A DNA stretch of 64,000 nt from Nemertoderma westbladi (Eukaryota; Xenacoelomorpha; Nemertodermatida; Nemertodermatidae). This document shows, in pieces, positions 48,901 through 60,945 of the stretch. The translations under genes were made by a program, and so were the position numbers. Within the stretch, counting starts at the first letter, position 1. Each line of letters begins with the position of its first letter. The stretch lies in the NCBI GenBank assembly GCA_032718475.1, contig JAUCBJ010008890.1:1-64000 (forward strand). The letters are read 5' to 3'. The notes beneath the pieces are model-generated. The model saw only the letters and a list, made by a program, of their open reading frames with translations, made no database searches and was not told where the DNA came from.

Positions 48901-50319
48901 AACGTGTTCCCTACCTACTTGTCATATCACCATGTTCCCGTACTATCTTCCCAACGTGTTCCCTACCTACTTGTCATGTCACCATGTTCCCGTACTATCT
49001 TCCCAACGTGTTCCCTACCTACTTGTCATGTCACCATGTTCCCGTACTATCTTCCCAACGTGTTCCCTACCTACTTGTCATGTCACCATGTTCCCGTACT
49101 ATCTTCCCAACGTGTTCCCTACCTACTTGTCATGTCACCATGTTCCCGTACTATCTTCCCAACGTGTTCCCTACCTACTTGTCATGTCACCATGTTCCCG
49201 TACTATCTTCCCAACGTGTTCCCTACCTACTTGTCATATCCCCATGTTCCCGTACTATCTTCCCAACGTGTTCCCTACCTACTTGTCATGTCACCATGTT
49301 CCCGTACTATCTTCCCAACGTGTTCCCTACCTACTTGTCATGTCACCATGTTCCCGTACTATCTTCCCAACGTGTTCCCTACCTACTTGTCATGTCACCA
49401 TGTTCCCGTACTATCTTCCCAACGTGTTACCTACCTACTTGTCATATCACCATGTTCCCGTACTATCTTCCCAACGTGTTCCCTACCTACTTGTCATGTC
49501 ACCATGTTCCCGTACTATCTTCCCAACGTGTTCCCTACCTACTTGTCATGTCACCATGTTCCCGTACTATCTTCCCAACGTGTTCCCTACCTACTTGTCA
49601 TGTCACCATGTTCCCGTACTATCTTCCCAACGTGTTCCCTACCTACTTGTCATGTCACCATGTTCCCGTACTATCTTCCCAACGTGTTACCTACCTACTT
49701 GTCATATCACCATGTTCCCGTACTATCTTCCCAACGTGTTCCCTACCTACTTGTCATGTCACCATGTTCCCGTACTATCTTCCCAACGTGTTCCCTACCT
49801 ACTTGTCATGTCACCATGTTCCCGTACTATCTTCCCAACGTGTTCCTCTACCTGCTTGTCATGTCACCATGTTCCCGTACTATCTTCCCAACGTGTTCCC
49901 TACCTACTTATCATGTCACCATGTTCCCGTACTATCTTCCCAACGTGTTCCCTACCTACTTGTCATGTCACCATGTTCCCGTACTATCTTCCCAACGTGT
50001 TCCCTACCTACTTGTCATGTCACCATGTTCCCGTACTATCTTCCCAACGTGTTCCCTACCTACTTGTCATGTCACCATGTTCCCGTACTATCTTCCGAAC
50101 GTGTTACCTACCTACTTGTAATGTCACCATGTTCCCATACTATCTTCCCAACGTGTTCCCTACCTACTTATCATGTCACCATGTTCCCGTACTATCTTCC
50201 GAACGTGTTCCCTATCTACTTGTCATATCACCATGTTCCCGTACTCTCTTCCCAATGTGTCCCCTGCCTACCTGCTTGTCATATCCCCATGGTCCCGTAC
50301 TATCTTCCGAACGTGTTCC
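33936..50319 (-). repeat. 52-base satellite, proximal block (about 314 copies), the PRPF8 exon 2 / intron 2 junction amplified
   Basis: The minus-strand unit consists of 48 bases matching the end of exon 2 (GGAACACGTT..ATGACAAGTAG) plus 4 intron bases (GTAG). Compared with exon 2 at 50272-50319, the main consensus differs at 5 of 48 positions. The array begins without a gap at the exon's own donor. A second subfamily ('CATATCCCCATGGTCCCGTAC' region on the plus strand, common at 34.6-42.3 kb) is exon-identical over that stretch. Longer repeats exist: about 1456 bases (28 units) between about 34.25 and 35.71 kb, and about 1833 bases between 43.07 and 44.91 kb. The very long plus-strand frames here arise because the unit has no stop in that direction. 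Confidence 0.97.
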
Positions 50320-50407
50320 GGGGGCATGTCCTCCTTTGGAGCCTCTACGAAGCCGAACTTTCGTTTTTCCGAATATCGGTGGATCTGAAGCTGCTGCCAT
50401 TTCCGGG
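50272..50407 (-). CDS. PRPF8: PRPF8 exon 2
   Basis: This 136-base exon codes for 45 residues and two bases: [27 protein letters not shown] and [13 protein letters not shown], matching the PRPF8 N-terminus. The acceptor is a long T run ending TTTTCAG at 50408-50410, and one G from exon 1 completes the Ala codon. The donor is AGCAG then GTAGGC at 50271. Reading on past the donor gives a TAG stop at once. The last 48 bases seeded the 52-base satellite. Confidence 0.96.
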
Positions 50408-50786
50408 CTGAAAAAAAATTATTTACAAAAAATAAATATAATAAAAAAAATAATTGTTTGTTGATGTTCTGTTTCGCCTTTTCGGGCAATATCACGAATG
50501 ACTGCAATTATTTCAGTAGCACGAGGCCAATTTCCAAACACAAGATTGATGTTTGAGCAGTGGAAGTGAATGCAGCAGCCTATATGCTTGTGATTGGAAA
50601 TGGGCTGATGGGGTAGGCCTATCTTACACAAATAATAGGCCTATGAAAAACAAACAATCTGATGGTCAACTGTATCGATCCGACCGGATCTGCCGATTCC
50701 GGGCCCTAAAACTGTACTGTACAAACAATCTAGCTTGATACTTTTTAACTATCACCGGTACCCTAAAAATTTTCTGAAATGCCCAC
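50408..50786 (-). other. PRPF8 intron 1
   Basis: This 379-base intron runs from GTGGGC to TTTTTTTTCAG. It has no tandem array, unlike the next three introns. It contains a palindromic 'AGGCCTATTATTTGTG..ATAGGCCTA' stretch near 50616-50643. Confidence 0.85.
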
Positions 50787-50889
50787 CTTTCTCCTGTAAC
50801 TGTTCTTCAGAAAGTTGAGGAGCTCCGCTTTGTCCGAAGAATACTGGTTGTTGAGTAACTCCCGAGTCCGGCATTCCAATAGCCGCCAT
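50787..50889 (-). CDS. PRPF8: PRPF8 exon 1 (coding part), start of the gene
   Basis: The 103 coding bases give MAAIGMPDSGVTQQPV through SEEQLQEK and one extra G. The 'SEEQLQEK' plus the following 'ARKWQQLQ' is the conserved PRPF8 start region; the first 25 residues vary between animals. An in-frame TAA directly before the ATG at 50889 fixes this start. The donor is AAAG then GTGGGC at 50786. The exons together give 193 residues of a protein of about 2335. Confidence 0.93.
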
Positions 50890-51589
50890 TTACTATTTCC
50901 AGTCAGGAGACAGTGAGATGGAGAGATGTTGGATTTCGTCCAAGTCCAACGTAGGGAATATGGAATGCATGCGACTTAACAGGGCAGTACCCGTCCTGCC
51001 GTTGGGTGTGTCTGTCTGTATGAAACACCGGTACTGTGTTTCGGTATATACGTGTATTATGTTTAATTGTTTATGTACAGATACCCTGGTGCCTGGGGCA
51101 TGGGGTGCTAGAAATGACAGAATGAGATTCCATCCTGATATCGGAATAATCTGATAATACAAAGGCTTTCTATATGCTATACTACTGTACTACAGTACTA
51201 AAGGCAATACAATCCAGCAATCAGCAGATCGGGCAGTTAGTGAAGGTGCGGTAGGCCTATATTATTTAAACTTCGCAATAATTTTTATTGTCCGTTTAAA
51301 TCCTTTTTTTGTCCTTTTGTCCTTTCCTATTTTTTATGTCCTCCAAAAATCTAATGTTAGGTTCCATGCTACCGGTTTCTCTACCAGTCTACTGCTGTTC
51401 TCTCAGGATATCACTACCGGTATTAGTATATATAGCACTATTTTGCTGTAATATATGTACAGATGTAGGTATAAAGCAGGCATTTCTGTATTTTAGTACC
51501 GGTCTGCCGGTACCGGCACCGGTACTGCTGTAGGCCTACTGTGTAGCCTACCATTTAAATACGGTACTGGTAGGACTACCGGCTGACCG
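50890..51589 (-). promoter_or_regulatory. 5' UTR and promoter side of PRPF8
   Basis: This stretch lies upstream of the PRPF8 start. The 20 bases before the ATG are pyrimidine-rich. No TATA box is obvious at a fixed distance. Many ACCGGTA-type short palindromes cluster at 51370-51590. No gene is seen. Confidence 0.4.
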
Positions 51590-52190
51590 GTTGTTTTGGT
51601 TAGAAAATCTCGCCTCATCTGTAACCTGCTCCTTTGCCTGATTTGGTAAAGTGACCGATTATTGTTTTGGTTAGAAAGGCCCGCCTCTGTAACCTGCTCC
51701 TTTCCTTCATTTTGTAAAGTGACTGTTTATTGTTTTGGTTAGAAAATCCCGCCTCTGTAACCTGCCCCTTTCCCTCAATTAATTAAGTGATCGTTTATTG
51801 TTTTGGTTAGGTAAATCCCGCCTCTGTAACCTGCTCCTTTCTCCCAATTGGTAATGTTATCGTTTATTGTTTTGGTTAGAAAATCCCGTCTCTGTAACCT
51901 GCTCCTTTCCCTGATTTGGTAAAGTGACTGTTTATTGTTTTGGTTAGAAAATCCCGCCTCTGTAACCTGCTCCTTTCTCTCAATTTGTAATGTTATCGTT
52001 TATTGTTTTGGTTAGAAAATCCCGTCTCTGTAACCTGCTCCTTTCCCTCAATTAGTTAAATGATCGTTTATTGTTTTGGTTAGAAAATCTCGCCTCTGTA
52101 ACCTGCTCCTTTCCCTGATTTGGTAAAGTGAATGTTTATTGTTTTGGTTAGAAAATCCGGCCTTAACCTGCTCCTTTCCATTAATTGGTA
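51590..52190. repeat. 68-70-base minisatellite, about 8.5 copies ('AACCTGCTCC' family)
   Basis: Units read 'TTATTGTTTTGGTTAGAAA', 'TCCCGCCTCTGTAACCTGC' and 'TCCTTTCCCTCAATT'. This is the same family as 4664-5040, with a slightly different spacer ('TTTGGTAAAGTGA'). Confidence 0.92.
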
Positions 52191-52334
52191 ATTGTTTTTG
52201 GCTATAAAATGAGTGTTTTGCTACGTCATGTGGTAATCGATTATCGACAACAACCACAAACTATTAAATTTAGAGTCTTTTTACCACAGGCGCATATGGA
52301 ATTCTATCTCATAGTCTATAAATCATGGAGTCAT

Positions 52335-52560
52335 GGAATGTTTTGGCACAGGCATAGTGAAACCAACTGTCCGACAGACCAGAAATCAACAAATTTTGAA
52401 TGTTTTGGCACAGGCATGTTGAAATTAACTGTCTGACAGTCCAGAAATCAGCAGTCTGACAGTTTGAAGAAATACATACATAAAAAGTCATTAAAAGGAC
52501 AACAAAAGTCATTAAAAGGACAACAAAAGTCATTAAAAGGACAACAAAAGTCATTATGCA
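52335..52560. repeat. Small tandem repeats: 61-base pair of copies and 18-base x4
   Basis: 'TGTTTTGGCACAGGCAT' occurs twice, about 61 bases apart (52339 and 52400). 'AAAAGTCATTAAAAGGACAA' units of 18 bases repeat four times at about 52485-52555. Confidence 0.85.
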
Positions 52561-52640
52561 CAATTCGTAAAAAATGGAGGACAAAAAAAGTCAAATAAAA
52601 GGACATAAAAAGTCACTGCCTTTAAATTTTACGGGTAACA

Positions 52641-53309
52641 GACCGAACGTAATCAGGATCGAATGTAACATAGTTTTTACGAATCGAACGTACAGTAACC
52701 TCAATTATGTTACATTGGATCCTATGTTACATTCGATCTACAAATTACTAAGCTCGAATGTAACATATACATTTATTTTAGTTGTGTTTGGATTTCAGGA
52801 GTTCACCGATAAATGCTTCGTTTATTTACAGGAAGAAACAGTTTGGTGTTGGTGAGTACAAAACAAAGACCCAAGACCCAATTAAGTAACCTGCATATTC
52901 TTGTAACATGTGTTAACTTTCGTTTATTGTTTTGGTTCCCCCAACACGCCTCTGTAACCTGCTCCTTTCAGCCTTTAAATAAAAGTAACCTGCATATTCT
53001 TGTAACATGTGTTAACTTTCGTTTATTGTTTTGGTTCCCCCAACACGCCTCTGTAACCTGCTCCTTTCAGCCTTTAAATAAAAGTAACCTGCATATTCTT
53101 GTAACATGTGTGAACTTTCGTTTATTGTTTTGGTTCCCCCAGCACGCCTCTGTAACCTGCTCCTTTAAATCTGTAAATGGCAATGTTACATTCGAGCTTA
53201 GTAATTTGTAGATCGAATGTAACATAGTTATAGGATCCAATGTAACATAATTGCGGTCACGTTCGATACGTAATAACTATGTTACATTCGATCCTGATTA
53301 CGTTCGGTC
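52641..53309. mobile_element. Foldback element with about 126-base inverted arms and an inner minisatellite
   Basis: Arms 52641-52766 and 53183-53309 match in reverse. The outer 33 bases match perfectly, starting GACCGAACGTAATCAGG. GAATGTAACAT recurs several times inside each arm. The core holds three 102-base repeats with the 'AACCTGCTCC' monomer. There is no transposase frame. Confidence 0.9.
52885..53172. repeat. 102-base tandem repeat, 3 copies, inside the foldback element
   Basis: Each unit is 'AAGTAACCTGCATATTCTTG', a 'TAACATGTGTTAACTTTCG' block, then the common 'TTTATTGTTTTGGTT..CGCCTCTGTAACCTGCTCC'. Since 102 is a multiple of 3, a plus-strand frame stays open across it (52813-53211), which is not a gene. 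Confidence 0.93.
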
Positions 53310-53327
53310 ATGAGGTTACAGAGCCAG

Positions 53328-53480
53328 GCTTTTCTCTCCAAAACAATAAACGATTATAGATGATCTTTGTTAACAATAGGCTGATATGCCTACAGGCTAC
53401 AGGCTGACAGGAAAAGAGCTATGGTTACTAAGGCATAAGGCGGGCTTTTCTAACTGCTAACCAAAACAATAATACGTAAT
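53328..53480. repeat. Two reversed single monomers of the 'AACCTGCTCC' family
   Basis: 'CCAAAACAATAAACGATTAT' near 53338 and 'GGCGGGCTTTTCTAA..CCAAAACAATAATACG' near 53440-53476 are the reverse complement of the monomer in 51590-52190. Confidence 0.75.
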
Positions 53481-54607
53481 GTAATACACGATATCGTTAC
53501 CTAGTGACTGTCAAGGCGTACTACAGTATGCCATGCCATCGAGTTAACTGGGGGGCGGTGACTGGGGGCAAGATTTTTTTTACAACAATTTGATATTTTG
53601 ATATGGGGAGAGTTCTATAAATTTTCATTTACTGCAATTTGGTCAATGGACGTAATTGAAGCATCCTCGTTAAGTAAGATAACAATTTTTATGGTAGCTA
53701 GTGTTTTAGATAGGTTTAGCTAGTAATTTCGACACTGGTTCCGACATCCTACTTCCCTCTATAAATATTTTGTAGTAGCTAGTTCTTTTTACTATTTGTA
53801 TAGAAAATGTTCCAGAACATGTTAGCTTTTACCGCAAGGTCTGTATGTATATTCCAAGTATTTTGCATAGTGCATATCATTCGTATTATATTATAAAATA
53901 TTATATTTTTTTGCGCCAAATTTATTTACTGTGTAATTTTTTGTATTTTCATTAAAAAATTAGGGGACTGTACACGAATCCGGTTGTTGAATTATCAATT
54001 TCTATTCATAATAGGGAAATTTGCGGCGCATTGAATTTAAGAACCACCTTAATGGCCCTTTACTTATACACTGAACGGTAAACGGTAACCATGGCTACCG
54101 TTTTGCTTCATAATGAACAGTTAACTACAATGTCAGCTTACTGTTGTTGGTTCTATTTGCACACTGCGATTCCTCGCCCTGTGATTGGTTAAATGCTTCA
54201 ATTGGATTCATTATTGGTTTACCAGTATTTATGGCTGAGTTTATATAACATAATTGTTGTAGATGATTTTTGGACTAACGGTATATTATTTAGTTCCCAG
54301 GCAAGTACCACTCCTCAAAGTGGCTACTACTTCTTACCAGTTTATTTATCACGGTTTATCTATCAATATTGCAACTACTGTAACATTAAAATATAGGCCC
54401 TACAGTTTTATTGTTCTAAGCATTATTAACTCTTGTTTTATTGGTACTAAACTGAAAACTGAAACTGCGTATAAAGACAATGTATCCACTAACGAACTAA
54501 TCCCCTGCATAAGTTGACACTTCCCGCAACACTTAGTAAAGGAGCCCGGATTACACCCGGAATTGTGTATAGTAAGAAATAGTTGAATGCGGATAAGTGT
54601 TCAATTT
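53481..54607. other. Unassigned non-coding stretch
   Basis: AT-rich; no supported gene or repeat. Short frames at 54193-54517 show no known motif. Confidence 0.5.
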
Positions 54608-55423
54608 TCTCAGCGCGGTTTCTCAACGCTGTTTCTCATCGCTGTTTCTCATCGCTGTTTCTCAACATTGTTTCTCAACGCTGTTTCTCATCGCTGTTTC
54701 TCAACGCTGTTTCTCAACGCTGTTTCTCAACGCTGTTTCTCATCGCTGTTTCTCAACGCTGTTTCTCATCGCTGTTTCTCAACGCTGTTTCTCAACGCTG
54801 TTTCTCATCGCTGTTTCTCAACATTGTTTCTCAACGCTGTTTCTCATCGCTGTTTCTCATCGCTGTTTCTCATCGCTGTTTCTCATCGCTGTTTCTCATC
54901 GCTGTTTCCCATCGCTGTTTCTCATCGCTGTTTCTCAACGCTGTTTCTCAATGCTGTTTCTCATCGCTGTTTCTCAACATTGTTTCTCAACGCTGTTTCT
55001 CATCGCTGTTTCTCATCGCTGTTTCTCATCACTGTTTCTCATCGCTGTTTCTCAACGCTGTTTCTCAACGCTGTTTCTCAACGCTGTTTCTCAACGCTGT
55101 TTCTCAACGCTGTTTCTCAACGCTGTTTCTCAACGCTGTTTCTCATCGCTGTTTCTCAACGCTGTTTCTCATCGCTGTTTCCCAACGCTGTTTCTCAACG
55201 CTGTTTCTCATCGCTGTTTCTCAACATTGTTTCTCAACGCTGTTTCTCATCGCTGTTTCTCATCGCTGTTTCTCATCGCTGTTTCTCATCGCTGTTTCTC
55301 ATCGCTGTTTCTCATCGCTGTTTCTCAACGCTGTTTCTCATCGCTGTTTCTCATCGCTGTTTCTCAACGCTGTTTCTCAACGCTGTTTCTCATCGCTGTT
55401 TCTCAACGCTGTTTCTCAACGCT
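54608..55423. repeat. 13-base minisatellite, about 62 copies
   Basis: The unit is CGCTGTTTCTCAW, with single-base variants (ATTG for GCTG, CCCA for CTCA). All three plus-strand frames stay open because the unit contains no stop in any phase and 13 is not a multiple of 3. These overlapping frames are artefacts. Confidence 0.97.
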
Positions 55424-56329
55424 TAACTCTTCCTCAAACTCGTTCTGTTTCGAAAGTCATCTACAAACTGAGACGAAAAGGAAACTGGCTAAGTATCACC
55501 TTATGCTATTGATTGTGGTGCAATCGGTACTGTAGACTGTATTTTTGCTTCATTTTCCTAGCCTCTCAAGCGTTTAGTCCTACCTTCTCATTCCTTGTTC
55601 GGTGGTCTCAAATCACTACGAACCGGTCTCGGGGACCGGAGATCTGATTGGGCTAGGACTCCTTTTGGGCCAGATTGGTCTGCACGAGGATATTACATTC
55701 CACGCGATCGCCGGAGGGTAAGAAGGTACCGCTACGATTATCCTGATTTACTACGTGTTTACTAGTAAACCAGGACCTTTTTAGGACCGGGGTAAGGTCT
55801 GAATCCCGTAAAGTATAATTTGCAACTTTTTATGATCTTAATTTTCTTTTTGAAAGTTAGGTATATAATTTATATTCTGACTCTTTTTCCATTGTAGGAG
55901 GCACCACCGACAACAATAGATTAGTTTTAATGCTAATGCTATATTTCCATTTCTATGTAATATTACACACATTGTATAGCTAAGTCTAGGCAACATTCAG
56001 GTTTAGCTAGCCAGACAATTTATTATCTAAATATTGTCTCTAATTGCCCTATTCCCCCTATTGATAACATAAGTGATATGCATTTGTGGCGTATCACTGA
56101 CAAATTTATTACATTTAATTGAATTTAATATTTACTTAAGTTATTTTTTCAGATTGCCAGTCAAGAGGGTAACTTAAGTTTATACAAATAAATACTTTAA
56201 AAAAAAATCCGTGTAAAAATCTGAAAAATTTAATTAAATTAATTGATTTTGGCAGACCTACGAAATATTTATAATCGCTAACAAATAATGTACACTATTC
56301 ACAGTCCCCTGGTTCAGTGGTTGCTAGAG
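55424..56329 (+). other. Stretch before the BEL/Pao gag, possibly holding its 5' LTR
   Basis: No proven gene. At 55563-55718 an open frame (with 'RTGLGDRRSDWARTPFGPDW') lies between an acceptor-like TTTTCCTAG and a donor-like GGTAAGA; it could be an exon or chance. By position the LTR of the BEL/Pao element should lie here, but no second copy is present to confirm it. Confidence 0.3.
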
Positions 56330-59155
56330 AGGAGACAACCAACCTCGATACCACCACGACGATAGTGACTACAGCACAGCTGATATTGAACCACCACTGT
56401 TAACCACCATAACCTTAGACAACAACCAACTTTCTCACGGAAGCGAGAAGTCTGGCTCAAGGGTCGCTTTGAGCCAGAGACACTACTCGCAGCGCTCACT
56501 ACGCCGAGAGAATGCCGACCCTGGTGCGAATGCCGTCGGCGCACGAAGGAAATCATACCGCCAACGCCAATCTGACGACGTCCCAGCAAGGAAGGTCGAC
56601 ATCCAGACTATCAATCGTGGACTGGGCCAACTATACCACAATATGGAAGCTGGTATATCGGAGCTGGAATCGGTCGCTATGACAACTCAACAAGGTCAGT
56701 GTACTGTAGATATGAGGCGAAAAGTCGATAGGCTTGCCAGCAGATGGATTCAGATTATAGATCAATACCGCCATCAGTCTCAGTATTTTGAGACCCAGGG
56801 TGGCTCTGTCGATGAATATCAACGAGCTCAGAAAAGGTATGTACAGTGTAAGGATAGATATACTATATTTTCAGAATGAGTAAGCACTAAGTTGGAACCA
56901 ATTACATCCCGAGTAAGTACCCAAACAACCTCAGCCGTAAGTACACCCATTGCTTCTTTAGCCTGGGATAGTTACCCTATTCCGTTTGCAACAGATTCTA
57001 GTCAGCACGTGAATCGCACACTTACGCCAATTGTAGCCAGCCCAGACCTAGACAGACCTACACTAAATTTACCAATTAGGCCCAATAGTGTAGGTAGGTG
57101 TTCTATAGCAGGGTCGGAGGCATCTGACGCTGGATCCACAGTGTCATCTCGAATGAGACGCATAGCCGAGGCTAACCTCTCTGTTTTATCTAAGCGACAT
57201 GACGAGGAGGACATGATGATGGCTCAACAGATTGAACGGGAATGGGTTCTGGTCGAGAATAAACTTGCAACTGCGCAAGCTAGTGCTCGAATGGAAGCAG
57301 CCAAGAGGCAGGTTGAAGAGGCTAAGGAAGCTGCGAAACTACAAGAGGAAGAAGCCAAGGAAGCAGCAAGGCGACAGATGGAAGAAGCCTCGCAGACAGC
57401 CAAGTGGCAGGTGTTCCAGCGTATAAGACATTTTGAAGACCAAAAGGATCTCCAACATGCTCGACACCAGCGCCAGTTAGAAGAATATAGGCAGCAAGTA
57501 GAGCAAGCCATCAAGACTGACACTGTTGTGGATATAGCGCCCCTGGCTTTACCTTCTATGCAATCCACTCCTACTGAATCCATATTCTGGAGTGATGCCC
57601 CCAGACCATTCGCCAATGGACCTGTTACAGCTATCACAGAAATAGCAGACCCTGTAGAAGTAGCAGACCCTGTAGAAGTAGCAGACCCTGTAGAAGTTGT
57701 AGTACCCCCGACTTCGACAATGACAACAATTACAACACCTCACACCACACGTACATAATCATCACTAATACGTAATAAGTTAACCTTTAACTCAGTGCCT
57801 CATATGATTAGAACTGATACAGAGGAAGATAATGATGATGAGCTGTCAGAGAATGAAGGTGTTAGACAACTTCCACCACGTATTGCAGACCCACAAAAGA
57901 CAAAAATTTTCCGTAAAGGAAAAGGGATATACAGAACAGACTCCCAAAAGTGTAATTTGTCTACTATTCCAGAGAACCGCCTTGTGACTCATCAGCCACT
58001 TGAGGAGGTTGTATCACATGTGACGCAATCTATTAACAAATTATCTCAGCATATGATGACACCCATGATGGCAACCCAGCAGCCGCTCGAACATAAACAA
58101 TTTACAAGTGTTTCTCATCCACCTCACAGCCATCCTAAACCCGGAAGCACAATGACGTCACGTATTGATGATTCAATGACGTCACCACAGCGCAGTACAC
58201 AACAGTTACCTGTTAATAAGAAACATAATGTACAGTATCAATCCCTAAAGACAGCGGAGCGACATACAATAGGCCTTGTGTGGCCAGTGCGTATAGACTT
58301 CACGACATACCATACACACAGTTTGAAATTGAACCCACTGTACTACTCCATCACGACACCCTGAACAATTTAAAGTGCCGCCAGGACCGCGAGGCGAAGC
58401 ATTTTATGCACAAATTGCTTTTTTGCGTACTGTCGGCTCAATAAGTAGTAGTACAATAAGTACATACAGTAGTACAATCAGTAGATCAGCCTAATCGGGG
58501 TAAGTCCAGAAAATCTAACTCCAGGCGACATACTACTGAGAATGCATGTGTACCGCAGGATGCATATGGAGGTATAGTCACAGACAACCCGGAATGCATA
58601 GGAAACTCTGGCCCAGATGTTGACTTAGCCCCGTACAGACATTCCATACCTCATGGTGACCCTGACCCAGACCATGATAGACATACAGATGACGATGATA
58701 ATTCTTCTGACAATAGTAGTGAGGACTTAAAGTGTAGTCATAGCAACGTAAAAAATAGTTCATCGAAGTCTACCAAATGTCGACGACCGCTACAAAAATG
58801 TAACCATACTACAGCAAACCAACAGCATAGCATGCCTTGTTCGAAAAATTAGCGCTGTCATTAGAGGCCCCAAAATTAGATCCAACACCTTTTACCGGAG
58901 ACCCAAAGAAATTTTTATGATTTAAAAAAAGGTTTCGTACGCAGATTGATGCTAAGCAGGTTCCAGATGAGGTAAAACTTCGATATTTAATAACATATGT
59001 TATAGGAGAACCTTTCGATTTAATCGAACACTTTGAAGGCATGACTGACGGGTGTGCTATATGGCATGGAACACATTAGAAAGACGATATGGACAACCAG
59101 CATTGGTAATGAAAGCAGTTGTTGCTGACGTCACTCAATGCCGTAGCTTCCCCTA
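56330..59155 (+). pseudogene. BEL/Pao retrotransposon gag, decayed
   Basis: Successive open parts lie at 56330-56879 (helical N-terminal part; no ATG before 'LSQRHYSQR'), 56892-57758 (Ala/Glu/Lys-rich coiled coil at about residues 135-215, then the 6-residue repeat ADPVEV), 57795-58364, and about 58800-59150. The last part reads 'LEAPKLDPTPFTGDPKKF' and 'LRYLITYVIGEPFDLIEHF', the core of Pao-type gag. Stops and frame changes separate the parts, including a TGA within the core. It ends where the LINE at 59168 begins and resumes as pol at 62045. Confidence 0.8.
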
Positions 59156-59606
59156 AAGAACTACTTCATAATAATAATAATAATAATAATATTTATAAAG
59201 CGCCTTTCTAAGCACTATTTCAAGGCGCTGTGTAGTGTATGTGTTGGTATGTACTGCGTGTACGTAGGTATTTTCTATAAAAACTGGCTAAAAAACACTA
59301 AAAACATAGTAAAAAACACAATGAAGTAAAAAGTTAGAACTATTTTAAAAAATTGCTTCAGCAATATTCCTGTACATAATAGTGAGTTTTCAGTTTTTCT
59401 TTAAAAATACCAAGGGTACTGGCCAGGCGTATGTCTTTAGGTAAGGAATTCCAAATGCGAGGTGCCGCAACAGAGAACGCGCGCCTTCCATAGCTCTCAA
59501 GGTTGTATCGGGGTACAACCAATAATCCCTCACCGCCCGAACGTAAATCCCTCCCGGGTGTATATCGCTAGAGCAGTTCGCAGAGATAGCCCGGCGCGGT
59601 ACCGTT

Positions 59607-60945
59607 CTAGCACTTGTATGACAACATAGCTAATTTATATTCAATACGCCTATTAATTGGGAGCCAGTGGAGGTGTTTCAGTACTGGGGTTATGTGCTCG
59701 CGCTTTCTAATACCTTCTAACATTCGCGCTGGCGCTGCTGAGTTCTGCACATATTGTAATTTCTTAATGTATTTATCAGGTAAACCATAGTAGAGTGAAT
59801 TATTGTTGTCCAATTTATTTGTTATAAATGCATGTATTAATATTTCCAATTCACATCTAGATAAATATCGCTTTATTTTAGAAAGGTTGTGTACTGTAGA
59901 TGGAAGAAGGCGTCTCTAACTACGGTTAGATATCTGATTTTTTAATGTTAGGTGAGAGTCAACGAGGAAGCCAATGTTACGCGTTTTATCAGTACATGAT
60001 ATACTATCATTTTCAATTTGTACGCTAAGGGGACCTGCTTGCTGTCCAAAACGTGACTGTAAGAGGAGGACTTCGGTTTTTTCAGAGTTCATTTTTAACA
60101 TATGATCTTTCATCCATTTTTTATGTCGCTGAGACAATTAATCGGTTTACACGAAATATAAAGCTGTGTGTCATCAGCGTATAAATGATATGAAAGACCA
60201 TGTTTTCTAATGACCTTGGATAGCGAGCGGGTGTATATTGAGAACAATAATGGACCAAGCACGGAACCCTGGGGGAGCCCATACATTAGCTTCTGGCACT
60301 CAGAATAGGTGTTCCCGACTTTAACCTGTTGTGTTCGTCCGTATAGATATGATACAAACCAATCTAACGCAGCTCCTCTAATACCAATATCGTTTTCCAA
60401 AAGTTCTAGTAGTTTACTATATTCCACAGTATCAAAGGCTGCGCTTAAATCTAATAAAATTAAAAGAACAGCTGAGCCTCCATCGATATCACACATTATA
60501 TCATTGTTCACCTTTAACAATGCAGTCTCGGTACCATAATACCGCCTATAGGCGCTCTGCATCGGGTCGTAGATACCATTTAAATTCATGTGAGTGATTA
60601 ACTGCTGTGCAACAACCTTCTCAGTTAACTTTGATATGTATAGTAAGTTTGATACAGGTCTAAAGTTCTTTAAGATCTCCGGATCCAAGCGGGCCTTCTT
60701 TAAGATTGGTGTAAGTATTGCCTCCTTAAATAGGGTTGGTACCGTTGCCGTTTTAATAATAAATTTATAATCACCGTAATTATTGGTAATAACAGTTTAA
60801 GTGATAGCTTGACAACTCTTGTTGGTAATGGGTCGCGTGGACTTGTCTTAGACTTTGATTCTTTTATAAGAGTTTCTGTTTCATCCATTGTTACCTCCTG
60901 AAAGTCTGTAAGTAATGAATTCGGAGTGTTACCCGTGGCAGCCAA
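59607..60945 (-). pseudogene. Reverse transcriptase of the L2/CR1-like LINE, broken
   Basis: From high to low coordinates: 'DETETLIKESKSKTSPRDPL' (near 60870-60820), a frame change near 60765, then 'NFRPVSNLLYISKLTEKVV', 'LLILLDLSAAFDTVEY', 'GLPQGSVLGPLLFSIYTRSL' and the catalytic 'LYADDTQLYIS' (60688-60110). Further frames hold 'MNSEKTEVLLLQ' (59916-60137) and 'PVLKHLHWLPINRRI' (59607-59849), which is the usual C-terminal block. At least three frame changes make it dead. Confidence 0.9.

Noticed and set aside
33936-50319. CRISPR-like array
   Set aside because: The repeats are directly tandem with no unique spacers, in animal DNA, and the unit is traced to a PRPF8 exon.
24974-50464. Very long plus-strand open frames (up to about 1870 residues) rich in 'PCSRTIFPTC' repeats
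   Set aside because: They are translations of the 52-base satellite in the direction opposite to PRPF8. All three plus frames stay open because the unit lacks stops, and the frames shift from unit to unit.
50893-51162. 89-residue minus frame and 78-residue plus frame upstream of PRPF8
   Set aside because: They overlap each other in the PRPF8 5' flank, show no family motif, and end without exon signals.
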